From the NCBI GenBank assembly GCA_964594065.1, contig CAZQKX010000014.1, positions 1 through 64,000 on the forward strand: a stretch of 64,000 nt of DNA, written 5' to 3'. The stretch comes from 4572-13 sp964594065. GTDB lineage: Bacteria > Planctomycetota > Phycisphaerae > Sedimentisphaerales > Anaerohalosphaeraceae. This document shows positions 40,748 to 49,633 of this stretch, one piece after another. The position numbers were made by a program, and so were the translations under genes. The notes under the pieces were generated by a model that had not been told where the DNA came from, made no database searches, and was given only the letters and a program-made list of their open reading frames with translations. The first letter of the stretch is position 1. Each line of letters starts with the position of its first letter.

Positions 40748-42061
40748 TTGGATTTATCAAGACGCGATTTTGTAAAAAGTGCAGCGGTTTTTTCAAGTAT
40801 TACTTTTATACCGTCTTCGGTCTTTGGTGCTAATGAACGTGTCAATGTTGCGCTTGTCGGCATTGGCGGAAAAGGTGTCAATACACTCAAAAACATTAAC
40901 GGTCATTGCAACCTGGTTGCCTTTGCTGATTGTGATGATAATCCTGACCGTTCCGGTGTATCCCGCAGGGCCTATCCTGACATACCGCTTTACCGCGATT
41001 TCAGGGTGATGCTCGACAAGCATGACAAGGACATCGATGCAGTTATTGTCGCAACGCCGGACCATACACACCATTATATTGCCATGACCAGCATAGCTCG
41101 CGGAAAGCATGTTTATGTTGAAAAGCCCATGGCTCATAATATCCGCGAAGTGCGCGACCTGATGGCCGCGGAGAAGGAAACAGGTCTTGTCTGCCAGATG
41201 GGTAACCAGGGCCAATCCGGAAATGGTATTGATACCCTGCGGGGTTGGGTTGATGCCGGTGTCTTGGGGGATATTACAGAAGTCAAAGCCTGGTGTAATT
41301 CAAACTGGGGAAAAGATAGAAAACGCCTGTCGGCGCAACCGATACCCGAGACAATGAGCTGGGACCTGTGGTTGGGACCGACAGCAAAGGTTCCCTATAA
41401 TAAGGGATATTGTCCCGGCCTATGGCGAGGCTGGAATGAATTTGGTAGTGGTAATCTGGGTGACTTTAGTGCCCATAACATGGACGCTCCATATGATGTG
41501 CTTGGGCTGGATTGTCCGAGCCAAGTCAAGATCGAAAGTACAGGCCGAAACGAACTGTCTTTCCCCAAGAGTACACAACTGACTTATACATTTGACGCAC
41601 CCAAGTATGGCAGGATTCTTTTTAAATGGTACGAGGGAAAAACCTTTCGGCCGGAGCGCCCCGAGGGAATGGATCCGCGCCGTCGGCTCGGCAGCACCTT
41701 TGGCGGAACGTTGATTGTCGGCAGCAAAGCAACGGTGATGATGGGGTCCCATTCCAGTTCTCCAAGAATCGTTCCCGAGTCACTGAATAAGGAGATGAAG
41801 TCATTGCTTCCCAAAGTGGTCGGCGAAAAGAAATCGCATCATCATTTGAATTGGCTGCGTGCGTGTAAAGGTCAGGAAAAATGCCGGTCACCGTTTTCAT
41901 ACGCGGGAAGGCTTACCGAGACAATGTTATACGGCTTGATCGCAATGAAGGTGGACCGTGATATCAAGATCGATCCGAAAAAACGAACTATCATCGGTGA
42001 CGAAGAGGCCGCTAAACAAATGAGTTGGCCGTCGTCCAGAAAAGGCTGGGAAATAGCTTGA
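40748..42061 (+). CDS. Tat-exported Gfo/Idh/MocA oxidoreductase
   Basis: A 437-residue NAD(P)-dependent oxidoreductase. The start is a TTG, seven bases after AAGGGGA, giving MDLSRRDFVKSAAVF, a clear twin-arginine signal. The Rossmann part begins VALVGIGGKGV, the catalytic-lysine motif is EKPMAHN (near 125) and the C-terminal domain ends with DEEAAKQMS. Gfo/Idh proteins oxidise or reduce sugars and polyols at C1 or C3. Export by Tat with bound cofactor is common in planctomycetes. It is followed 19 bases later by a DUF1080 protein. Confidence 0.9.
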   Translation: MDLSRRDFVKSAAVFSSITFIPSSVFGANERVNVALVGIGGKGVNTLKNINGHCNLVAFADCDDNPDRSGVSRRAYPDIPLYRDFRVMLDKHDKDIDAVIVATPDHTHHYIAMTSIARGKHVYVEKPMAHNIREVRDLMAAEKETGLVCQMGNQGQSGNGIDTLRGWVDAGVLGDITEVKAWCNSNWGKDRKRLSAQPIPETMSWDLWLGPTAKVPYNKGYCPGLWRGWNEFGSGNLGDFSAHNMDAPYDVLGLDCPSQVKIESTGRNELSFPKSTQLTYTFDAPKYGRILFKWYEGKTFRPERPEGMDPRRRLGSTFGGTLIVGSKATVMMGSHSSSPRIVPESLNKEMKSLLPKVVGEKKSHHHLNWLRACKGQEKCRSPFSYAGRLTETMLYGLIAMKVDRDIKIDPKKRTIIGDEEAAKQMSWPSSRKGWEIA

Positions 42062-42080
42062 TTATTTCAGGAGATTTTCA

Positions 42081-43109
42081 ATGCGATCACAGCAATTTAT
42101 CTTAGTGATCATAGGTCTGCTTATGCCGGTTGTTTTGGCGAAGACGGAAAGTGCTCATTTTGAAGATCCCACTGATTTTGCGCTGATGGGCGATTGGGAG
42201 GGCAAATTGCTTCGACCGGATGTCGACCCTAAATATAACACACTTGCGGCACAACTGATCTGTATCGATAAAATAAAATACCGGCTGAGAATCTTGCCGG
42301 CCCTTAATCTTCGCGCAGAGCCTTATACAGAAGTTGATGTTGAATTAAAAGATGGGCGAATAGCTTATCAGTCGCAAGACTGGGATCTTGTTTTTGAAAA
42401 CGGAATGTGTAAAGGTGTCAGGAATCCCCATGGAAAACCGATCAAAGTTAACCTGAAAAAGGTTGAGCAATTTTCACCGACTCTTGGTCTAAAACCGCCT
42501 GCAGGTGCGATCGTGTTATTTGACGGGACCCATTTTGATGCATGGCGGCATCATGGCACGCAGACTGTGCCAACCTGGACACTGCTGAAAGATGACCGCG
42601 TCATGGAAACCGTTTCGGGTCACTGGAATAACATGGAAAACCGAAAAAAAGGGATCGGCGGCAGCATCGTCACCCGGCAAAGTTTTAAAAATATGCAGTT
42701 GCACCTGGAATTTCGATACCCCGTTGAGCCGGGACTGGTCGGTCAGAAAAGGGGCAACAGTGGACTTAAAATCAGCGGATTCAAAGAGGTCCAGATACTG
42801 AACAGTTATGGCTTACCAGGGTACTGGAACGAATGCGGCGCACTCTATCGATATATGCCGCCGCAGGTCAATGCCGCCGCACCACCGCTGCAATGGCAGA
42901 CATACGACGTAGAAATACAACTTCCTGATGTTGATTCTAACGATACCACCGGAACCATGACCGTCCGGCACAACGAACATATCATTCACAATCAAGTGAA
43001 AATGTCCGTTGGCCGCAGAGAAAGTGTCACCATCACCCTGCAGGACCACAGAAACGCTCTGCAGTTTCGCAATATATGGATCAAAGAACTAATCTCTGTC
43101 GACAAATGA
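42081..43109 (+). CDS. DUF1080 (3-keto-disaccharide hydrolase-like) secreted protein
   Basis: A 342-residue protein with a signal peptide (LVIIGLLMPVVLA) and a C-terminal DUF1080 domain (about 140-340). It begins AIVLFDGTHFDAWRHHG, then GSIVTRQSFKNMQLHLEF, GNSGLKISG and VEIQLPD segments, and ends with RNIWIKEL. DUF1080 proteins are concanavalin-like and were recently linked to hydrolysis of 3-keto-glycosides. The N-terminal 120 residues (FALMGDWEG-KLL) are a smaller unassigned domain. Its place right after a Gfo/Idh oxidoreductase supports a 3-keto-sugar route. This link is inference. Confidence 0.85.
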   Translation: MRSQQFILVIIGLLMPVVLAKTESAHFEDPTDFALMGDWEGKLLRPDVDPKYNTLAAQLICIDKIKYRLRILPALNLRAEPYTEVDVELKDGRIAYQSQDWDLVFENGMCKGVRNPHGKPIKVNLKKVEQFSPTLGLKPPAGAIVLFDGTHFDAWRHHGTQTVPTWTLLKDDRVMETVSGHWNNMENRKKGIGGSIVTRQSFKNMQLHLEFRYPVEPGLVGQKRGNSGLKISGFKEVQILNSYGLPGYWNECGALYRYMPPQVNAAAPPLQWQTYDVEIQLPDVDSNDTTGTMTVRHNEHIIHNQVKMSVGRRESVTITLQDHRNALQFRNIWIKELISVDK

Positions 43110-43125
43110 TCATGGAGTAAATCTT

Positions 43126-45300
43126 ATGAATGCAGCCCGGTCTGTTTTTTTATTGTTTGCGTTAAGCCTGTTTTTGTCCGGATGTGCCGGTAACTGCCTT
43201 AATCTTTATGTTTCCCCAAACGGCTCCGATGATAATCCGGGCAGCCTTGAGCAACCCTTTGCCACTCTTGAAAGGGCCAGGGATGATGTCAGGGATCACA
43301 TTGCGAGTGGTCTGGCAAAAGACGTAAATGTAAATTTACGCGGGGGCACTTACTATCTAAACGAAACACTGGTACTTGGACTCGAAGATACTGCTCCTGA
43401 GAATCATACGATCACTTGGCAAGGATACAAGAACGAAAAAGCGATATTGAGTTCAGGTGTCAACGTTACAGGCTGGCAAAAAGTCAGCGCTGATATTGCC
43501 GGAATGCCGGAAGTCGCGGTTGGAAATGTATGGGTTGCAGATATTCCAAATGGATTGAGCCGGATATTGACACTTTATAAGGCCGATACCCGACTAACCC
43601 GTGCTCGGACAAAAGGATTTACTCCTGACACGGATATCCACCCGAGAGACAATCCCAGTGACAAACTGGATAAATACACCCTGCACTTTCCTGAAGGAAC
43701 AGTAAAGAACTGGCCCAATCTCGAAGATGCAGAACTGGTCATTATCCCGAGCTTTCCGTGGTGGATGAATATTCTAACCTTTGAATCTGTAGACGAAGAG
43801 AACCGTGTTGCCAGAACCACCATCCCCGGAACAGATTATTTATGCCCGATGGTCAAGTATGCCCGCAACGGATTTCAAGAAAACGCGTGGGTCGAGAACG
43901 TACCGGAGGGATTGGATTCACCGGGAGAGTGGATGGTCAACACACTGGAGGGGAAAATATATTACTGGCCGGCCGAAGGCACACCCGGAGAGGATATTTA
44001 TGCCCCCGCTCTGCGTGAACTGGTACGGATCGAGGGGATCAATGATCCAAAAGGCAATCGTGATGAGCCGGTGACAGGAATCCATTTTAGCCATTTGAAT
44101 TTCACCAAGGCAGACAGAGGCGTATGGAATGCAGATGACGCCGGGATACAGCATGACTGGGAGATGCTGGACAAGGACAATGCCATGCTGCGTTTCAGGG
44201 GAGCTAAAAACTGCCGGGTGGACAAGTGCCATTTTTATAATGCAGGAGGCAATGCTATCCGCCTTGATCTTTATGCACAGGAAATCGTTGTCGAAAACTG
44301 CCTTTTCAATGATCTGGGCCAGTCGGCGGTCATGATGATCGGTTATGGTCCTGGAACTAAAGATGTCAATAAAAACAATCGCGTTTTTAACAACCACATT
44401 CACCATTGCGGCCAGATTTACTGGCATTCCCAGATGATCACAGCTTTCCAGAGCGGACATAATTATATCGGGCACAACTATATCCACCATGTTCCCCGAA
44501 AGGCCATCTGTATCAGTGGGGTCCGGGATCACTTCCTGAAAGACGGGGAAACCGACCGGCGGGAGTGCGTAAACACCATACGCTGGAATGAGATCGGCGG
44601 TGCCATCACGCACGAGCAATTGCTACCGTTTCTGCATTCGAGACATAATATTATTGAATATAACGATGTTCATGATGTTCTGGAGATGCTGGGTGACGGA
44701 TCGGCGATCAACCTTTCCGGCAGCGGTGTGGGCAATATCGTCAGGTTCAATTATGTGCACGATGTGTCGGCCCTGCATCCGACGTGCGGTATCCGTATGG
44801 ATGAAGATCAGACCGACACGCTTATCGAAAACAATATCATTGTCAATATGAGCGTGGGCGGGATCGTTCCCAAACAGGAAAATATGATCCGTAACAATTT
44901 TGTCATCCAGGCGTGTACTCATAGTAATTCCGGCTTTATCAGGGCTTTAGGTTTTTATGGATTGTCTCACATCAAGCATAATATTTTGTACAATGCCCAT
45001 CCCAATCGAAGTTTCTATACCCGTCACTCACTGAAGGACTACAGTAAAGAGGAGATTGCCAGGATAGATTATAATCTGTATTTCTGCCCGGGCACGAGCC
45101 AAAAAGATTGGCCGGACCTTGTCTTCCTGAAGAGCAAAGGAGCTGATAAGCATTCTGTATTCGCAGACCCCATGTTCGTTGACTGGAAAAACAGAAATTT
45201 CACGCTTCGGCCCGAATCACCTGCACTGGCTCAAGGGATACAGCAAATCGATATCACGGCAGCAGGTTTAACCGATGCGTTCCCGGATGAGTGGAGATAG
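43126..45300 (+). CDS. Right-handed beta-helix lipoprotein
   Basis: A 724-residue protein with a lipobox (LSGC, Cys20). From CLNLYVSPNGSDDNPGSLEQPF on, it follows the planctomycete beta-helix (DUF1565/NosD-like) layout, with parallel strands spaced by about 22 residues in about 350-680. Asn- and His-rich segments such as FNNHIHHCGQIYWH and YIGHNYIHHV mark the helical turns. It likely binds or cleaves a polysaccharide, as in polysaccharide lyase or glycoside hydrolase beta-helix families. The catalytic residues cannot be picked out. It is the third gene of the sugar cassette, starting 17 bases after the DUF1080 gene. Confidence 0.87.
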   Translation: MNAARSVFLLFALSLFLSGCAGNCLNLYVSPNGSDDNPGSLEQPFATLERARDDVRDHIASGLAKDVNVNLRGGTYYLNETLVLGLEDTAPENHTITWQGYKNEKAILSSGVNVTGWQKVSADIAGMPEVAVGNVWVADIPNGLSRILTLYKADTRLTRARTKGFTPDTDIHPRDNPSDKLDKYTLHFPEGTVKNWPNLEDAELVIIPSFPWWMNILTFESVDEENRVARTTIPGTDYLCPMVKYARNGFQENAWVENVPEGLDSPGEWMVNTLEGKIYYWPAEGTPGEDIYAPALRELVRIEGINDPKGNRDEPVTGIHFSHLNFTKADRGVWNADDAGIQHDWEMLDKDNAMLRFRGAKNCRVDKCHFYNAGGNAIRLDLYAQEIVVENCLFNDLGQSAVMMIGYGPGTKDVNKNNRVFNNHIHHCGQIYWHSQMITAFQSGHNYIGHNYIHHVPRKAICISGVRDHFLKDGETDRRECVNTIRWNEIGGAITHEQLLPFLHSRHNIIEYNDVHDVLEMLGDGSAINLSGSGVGNIVRFNYVHDVSALHPTCGIRMDEDQTDTLIENNIIVNMSVGGIVPKQENMIRNNFVIQACTHSNSGFIRALGFYGLSHIKHNILYNAHPNRSFYTRHSLKDYSKEEIARIDYNLYFCPGTSQKDWPDLVFLKSKGADKHSVFADPMFVDWKNRNFTLRPESPALAQGIQQIDITAAGLTDAFPDEWR

Positions 45301-45312
45301 ACAGGATGCAGT

Positions 45313-46179
45313 CTACTCCATGCCGGTTGCTTTTTTGAGGTAGGCGATCTGAGCACCGGTCAGCTTTTTATAATTGCCGACCGCAATGCCCTTCAGGACC
45401 ACATTGCCGATTTGCGTACGTTTGAGGGCCTTGACTTTGAATCCCAGATGAGCAAACGTCCGGCGGATCTGCCGGTTCAGGCCCTGCCGAATGCTGACTT
45501 CCAGCAGTGTTTCCGTCGCCGTCTTCTTCAGCACTTTCACCGCCGCCCGTTCGGTCTTTCCCTCCGACAGCCACACGCCTTTTTTGAGTTTTTCGATTTG
45601 TTCGCCTTCCATTTTCCCGCGAAGTTTGACATGGTAGGTCTTCGGTAATTCATAGCGTGGGTGTGTCAGACGGTTTGTCAGTTCCGAATCATTGGTCAAA
45701 ATAATCGCACCGGTCGTATCGGCATCCAGCCGCCCCACACAAAAGATCCGCTGCTGCGTATCGATCAGATCGATCGCCCGTTTCCGATGCATCGGATCCG
45801 AGTTAGTGCAGATAACACCCTTGGGTTTGTTGAGCAGATAATAAACTTTTTCAGCACGTTTGATCCGTTCGCCGTCGACACGAATATCATCGGTCTCGGC
45901 ATCGGCAAACGCCGGCAGTTCATTGACCATCACCCCGTTGACCGTCACGGCCCCTTCCAGGATCAGCTCCTCACATTTGCGGCGTGAGTCAATACCTGCC
46001 GAAGCAAGAATCTTTTGCAGACGCTGCTTACCTTCATGAGGCTTGGGGTGAATTTTATGTTTTATCGTCCTCGTTCCAGGCGCGGGTTTTTGAACCGTTT
46101 TCTTTCGAATCGCCGTTTTTCGTGCCGATCTCTTGCCGACAGTTCGCTTTGTCCTTTTTTTTGCTATTTTTCTTGCCAT
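45313..46179 (-). CDS. rluB: 23S rRNA pseudouridine synthase RluB-like
   Basis: A 288-residue RsuA/RluB/RluE-type pseudouridine synthase. The S4 RNA-binding domain is at about 51-98 (LQKILASAGIDSRRKCEELI). The catalytic Asp152 lies in the motif GRLDADTTG, and YLLNKPKGVICT and ELPKTYHVKL are typical. It isomerises a uridine of ribosomal RNA, most likely 23S. The first 50 residues are extremely Lys/Arg-rich and are not present in E. coli RluB. The closely related RsuA (16S) specificity is not excluded. Confidence 0.9.
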   Translation of the reverse strand: MARKIAKKRTKRTVGKRSARKTAIRKKTVQKPAPGTRTIKHKIHPKPHEGKQRLQKILASAGIDSRRKCEELILEGAVTVNGVMVNELPAFADAETDDIRVDGERIKRAEKVYYLLNKPKGVICTNSDPMHRKRAIDLIDTQQRIFCVGRLDADTTGAIILTNDSELTNRLTHPRYELPKTYHVKLRGKMEGEQIEKLKKGVWLSEGKTERAAVKVLKKTATETLLEVSIRQGLNRQIRRTFAHLGFKVKALKRTQIGNVVLKGIAVGNYKKLTGAQIAYLKKATGME

Positions 46180-46185
46180 TACTAC

Positions 46186-46899
46186 TCACGCCATAAGATT
46201 TGAAACATCGTTAATCGTCAGATATATCATCAACATCAAAATCAGAGCCCAACCGGTCAGAGCAACGGGAACATAAATCCGTTTGGCCGGCAGCCGCAAC
46301 CGATCTAAAATATCCAGCACGATTTTCCCACCATCCAGCGGCATGATCGGCAGCAAATTGAGAAACGCCAGATTAATATTCAACAAAACTGACAAGGACA
46401 ACAGCTTCAAAACATCCACCCCTATATGTTTGCCGCCAAATGCAACAAGCCCAACAACTCCACTAAGCTGTTTGGGATCGCTAAAAAGTGCCGGAATTGA
46501 CTGGATAAACTGTATTGTCATTTCCCATAATTGCATAAACGGCAGAACAAATACAGAACTGACGCTAAATCCATTTTGAATCAGGCTTATAACGAGCAAT
46601 CCGGCCCAGGCGGCAATGATATTGACCAGTGGACCGGCAAATGCAAACATGATCCGGCTTTTAAACGAAAACAAAAAATAATCTTCCAGCGCTTCAATCT
46701 CCAGCATGACATACCCCCCAATCGGAAAAACAGAAATCCGATATTCGGTTTCTTTATAGGTGAATCCCCACAATTTAGATCCATACCCAACCGAAAACTG
46801 CTTGACGGGAATTTTTGCCCATTTTGCTGCACATAAATGCCCAAACTCATGAATCAGAATCAATAAACCAATTGTCAGGAACATTAAAATATATCCCAT
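46186..46899 (-). CDS. Site-2-type intramembrane metalloprotease, no PDZ domain
   Basis: A 237-residue M50-family zinc protease. The start MGYILMFLTIGLLILIHEFGH has GGAG 6 bases upstream and places the catalytic HEFGH at residues 17-21. The second metal-binding motif reads LLPIMPLDGGK near 190, with NxxP-type Asp. There is no PDZ domain, so it is a minimal form compared with E. coli RseP. It could cleave membrane anti-sigma factors such as that at 5799-6779, or signal peptide remnants. This is inference. The stop is 6 bases from the rluB start (46179), so the two are co-transcribed. Confidence 0.88.
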   Translation of the reverse strand: MGYILMFLTIGLLILIHEFGHLCAAKWAKIPVKQFSVGYGSKLWGFTYKETEYRISVFPIGGYVMLEIEALEDYFLFSFKSRIMFAFAGPLVNIIAAWAGLLVISLIQNGFSVSSVFVLPFMQLWEMTIQFIQSIPALFSDPKQLSGVVGLVAFGGKHIGVDVLKLLSLSVLLNINLAFLNLLPIMPLDGGKIVLDILDRLRLPAKRIYVPVALTGWALILMLMIYLTINDVSNLMA

Positions 46900-47317
46900 T
46901 TCAAACTCCAAAACAGAACATCGATTGATTATACACGAAAAGTTATTATACACTAATTTCAGACGATAAGCGTCGGTTACTTCAAGATTATTTGCGAAAA
47001 TATTAAATCCGCCGCTTTTCAAGCCAAAAATCAGAAAATGATTATATCCGAGCGGACAAAAGCCCGGCAAGCAGAATTGTATCAAATCCGGGCAAAAATC
47101 CCTCTTTTAATAATTCATCGAACGATTGAAACGGTGTATTCGTCAAAAAATTCCGTTTCCAAACCCAAAATCTCGAATTCTGACTCGAAAACACATCCCC
47201 GATTCGATTTTTTCTTGACGAATTCATCCTCAAACGCCATACTACAACAAATTATGTCCGTTTGGGGCAACTATCAGGAATAGTCTCTACTTATAACTAT
47301 ATTTAAGGAGTTGGGAC
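46900..47317. other. Intergenic region, 418 bases, with a promoter for the coiled-coil gene
   Basis: This gap separates divergent genes. Besides the promoter at 47215-47243 and AAGGAG at 47305-47310, I see no gene or structured RNA. Short frames on both strands, such as one at 47042-47233 on the minus strand, lack ribosome sites and homology that I recognise. Confidence 0.5.
47215..47243 (+). promoter_or_regulatory. Promoter of the coiled-coil membrane protein gene
   Basis: TTGACG (47215-47220) and CATACT (47238-47243) have a 17-base spacer. The leader to the ATG at 47318 would be about 68 bases. Confidence 0.5.
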
Positions 47318-48763
47318 ATGGCCGCTCGCCAAGGAACACAAAGCAATGCAATGCTTTATTCACTCATTACTTTTGTTGTGTTATTCATTATCGCAACTGT
47401 TTGTGCTGTCATTTTTTATATCAAATCTGAAGAGTACCGCACCAACAGCGAAACAAACCAGAACAAATTGAAAGAAATCGCCAGCCCCAGCGAACAGGGT
47501 CGGTATAAACTGATTGTTGGAAGGCCGGTGGCCAACAAAACTTATCTGGGAACGATGGAAAACCTGGTCGATGAATTGTACAAGATGATTCTTGGCAAGG
47601 AAGTTCCAAAAGACACTTCTGCAACGGTTAAATTCAATGAAATTTCCAGGGAGACCAACAAAATACTAACCGAAGGCCTTGGAGAAGATGTCAGTCCCGC
47701 TCTCGGACCCAATGGAATCGCCCTTTTGAAAACCGTCGAGGATTTAAAACAAAAACTTGACAACGAGCGGGCAAAGTTGGATGCATTTGAAAAAGAAGCT
47801 GAAAATGTTCAGACAGCTCTGAATGCGGCAGTGGCCAAAAATCAATCAGAACAACAGCAGTTTTTAGCTGAACTGGAACGGTTCCAGAAAGAACGAGACC
47901 AGATTCGTGACCGCTTTACTGCCATGCAACAAACAATGGAAGATGTAAACGATGAGCAAATCCAGGAATTTGAAGAAAAACTCAGAGCTCAGGAAGTCGC
48001 GTTAAAGAAAAAACAACTGAACCTGCAAGCTGCTGAAGAAAAATTAAATGAAACCGGACAACTGCTGGATTCGGCACTGGCGAGGCTAAAGGATATTAAA
48101 CCCAAGCCGAATATCGAAGTGCAGGCTTATGAGCCCGACGCTCAGATCGTCCAGATCGATCTTCAAAACGGAATTGTTTATCTCAACGCCGGAATCAACG
48201 ATCATATTTATCGGGGCTTGACGTTTGCGGTCTATGACCGGAATCAGCCGATCCCCGAAACAGGCGAAGGGAAAGCCGAAATTGAAGTTTTCCAGGTTAA
48301 CGAACAGGCTTGTGCCGCACGTATTGTTAAGTCTGAAAAGAAAAATCCGATCGTCAAAGATGATATTGTCTCAAACCTGATCTGGGACAGCAAAACGTCC
48401 AACCGCTTTGTTGTAGCCGGGGAATTTGATTTTAATAACGACGGTCGCACAGACAGGGATGGTGACCAGCGCATTATTGAAATGATCGAACGTTGGGGCG
48501 GAACGCTCATGGATAACGTAACCGTCGATACAGATTTTATTGTTGTCGGGCTTTCGCCGAAACCCCTGACGCGTCCGACACAAGATGAAATCGATATCGA
48601 TCCCATGGCTCAAGTACGTTATGAACGATCTCTTCAGAACATAGAGAGTTATAAGAACCTTCTTCAAAAAGCCAATGAATTGAGTGTTCCGGTGTTTAAT
48701 CAAAAGCGATTCATGTATCTGATCGGCTATGACACGCTGGCCGGTAAGAATCCCGGCATGTAA
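47318..48763 (+). CDS. Membrane-anchored coiled-coil protein with BRCT-like C-terminus
   Basis: A 481-residue protein. One membrane helix (about 13-34, YSLITFVVLFIIATVCAVIF) is followed by a long charged coiled coil (about 140-265) and a beta-rich stretch (about 270-355, VQIDLQNGIVYLNAGINDHI). The last part contains RFVVAGEFD...RIIEMIERWGGTLMDNVTVDTDFIVVG (about 361-410). It reads like a BRCT fold: the GG after the helix, then a Val/Thr-D strand. BRCT domains normally bind phosphopeptides or DNA ends in the cytoplasm. The topology and role are unknown. Confidence 0.78.
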   Translation: MAARQGTQSNAMLYSLITFVVLFIIATVCAVIFYIKSEEYRTNSETNQNKLKEIASPSEQGRYKLIVGRPVANKTYLGTMENLVDELYKMILGKEVPKDTSATVKFNEISRETNKILTEGLGEDVSPALGPNGIALLKTVEDLKQKLDNERAKLDAFEKEAENVQTALNAAVAKNQSEQQQFLAELERFQKERDQIRDRFTAMQQTMEDVNDEQIQEFEEKLRAQEVALKKKQLNLQAAEEKLNETGQLLDSALARLKDIKPKPNIEVQAYEPDAQIVQIDLQNGIVYLNAGINDHIYRGLTFAVYDRNQPIPETGEGKAEIEVFQVNEQACAARIVKSEKKNPIVKDDIVSNLIWDSKTSNRFVVAGEFDFNNDGRTDRDGDQRIIEMIERWGGTLMDNVTVDTDFIVVGLSPKPLTRPTQDEIDIDPMAQVRYERSLQNIESYKNLLQKANELSVPVFNQKRFMYLIGYDTLAGKNPGM

Positions 48764-48790
48764 TCCAATAACATAAGAAAAACTGTTACA

Positions 48791-48818
48791 GGGCAGGTAC
48801 GATTACTTGCCCTTTTTT
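48791..48818 (+). terminator. Intrinsic terminator after the coiled-coil gene
   Basis: GGGCAGGT (48791-48798) pairs with ACTTGCCC (48805-48812) with one G-T pair, then six T. It overlaps the last base pairs of nnrE on the other strand. Confidence 0.8.
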
Positions 48819-49527
48819 ATGTCATCTTTAAATCCGGCGTAATACCGATATCAGCCACGAAGACCCGCCCCGTCACCGTCCGTGACTGCGGGCAGTCCAC
48901 AAAACCCTTTTTGATCGCCGCAAAAGTCACCGTTGCACACGCTTCAATACACACCGGAAGCGGTAGTCCCGTATCACAATCCAGGCCGGAAGGAATATCA
49001 ACCGCAATAATTGGAATGTTATGTGCATTGATAGAACTGATCAATAGCGCGTATGCACTTTTAAGTTCTCCCGACAGACCCGTCCCGAAGACCGCATCCA
49101 CCAGCAGGTCCCGATCTTTAGCAACCTTTTCGACATCGGCGCATAAACTATCGGACCGGACATCCAGTATCTGTATCGGCAGATGCATATTCCGGCAGAT
49201 ATCATAATTGATCCTGGCATCGGCTTTGATTTTTGCTGGGTCCGCACAAATCGCTATCGTCACCGAAATACCTGCGTTAAACAACTGCCGGGCAATCACA
49301 AAACCATCGCCCCCGTTATTTCCGCTCCCACAGAAAATACACACCTTGGGGCCGACCTTGCCGGCCAGATGCTCAATGATGAACGATGTGCAATTTCGTC
49401 CTGCATTTTCCATCAATACAACGCCGGGGATTTTCATGGAATTGATGGCCCACGCATCAAAATCCCGTACATGGGATCGGGTCATAACCGCAAATTCGTG
49501 GGTATTGTCGCCTGTCCATTCTTTCAT
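48817..49527 (-). CDS. nnrE: NAD(P)H-hydrate epimerase
   Basis: A 236-residue YjeF-N-domain enzyme that epimerises R-NAD(P)HX to S-NAD(P)HX in the repair of hydrated nicotinamide cofactors. It contains the family sequences VMLENAGRN-like (PGVVLMENAGRNCTSFI by position 34-50), the GNNGGDGFVIARQL loop with NNGGDG near 69-74, and DAVFGTGLSG and AVDIPSGLDCDTG. The ADP-dependent dehydratase domain (NnrD) is not fused to it, so a separate nnrD is expected elsewhere. It is convergent with the coiled-coil gene. Confidence 0.94.
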   Translation of the reverse strand: MKEWTGDNTHEFAVMTRSHVRDFDAWAINSMKIPGVVLMENAGRNCTSFIIEHLAGKVGPKVCIFCGSGNNGGDGFVIARQLFNAGISVTIAICADPAKIKADARINYDICRNMHLPIQILDVRSDSLCADVEKVAKDRDLLVDAVFGTGLSGELKSAYALLISSINAHNIPIIAVDIPSGLDCDTGLPLPVCIEACATVTFAAIKKGFVDCPQSRTVTGRVFVADIGITPDLKMT

Positions 49528-49633
49528 GATTTTTCATTATAAGGCCGAATTGGCACCGGGTCAATTGACAGCATCGATAAAAACGGATAACATGAACTAA
49601 AAAGGAAGAAAAATAGAAGGATACGTATACAAA

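Noticed and set aside
47042..47233. 63-codon minus-strand frame in the gap before the coiled-coil gene
   Set aside because: No ribosome site and no recognised similarity.
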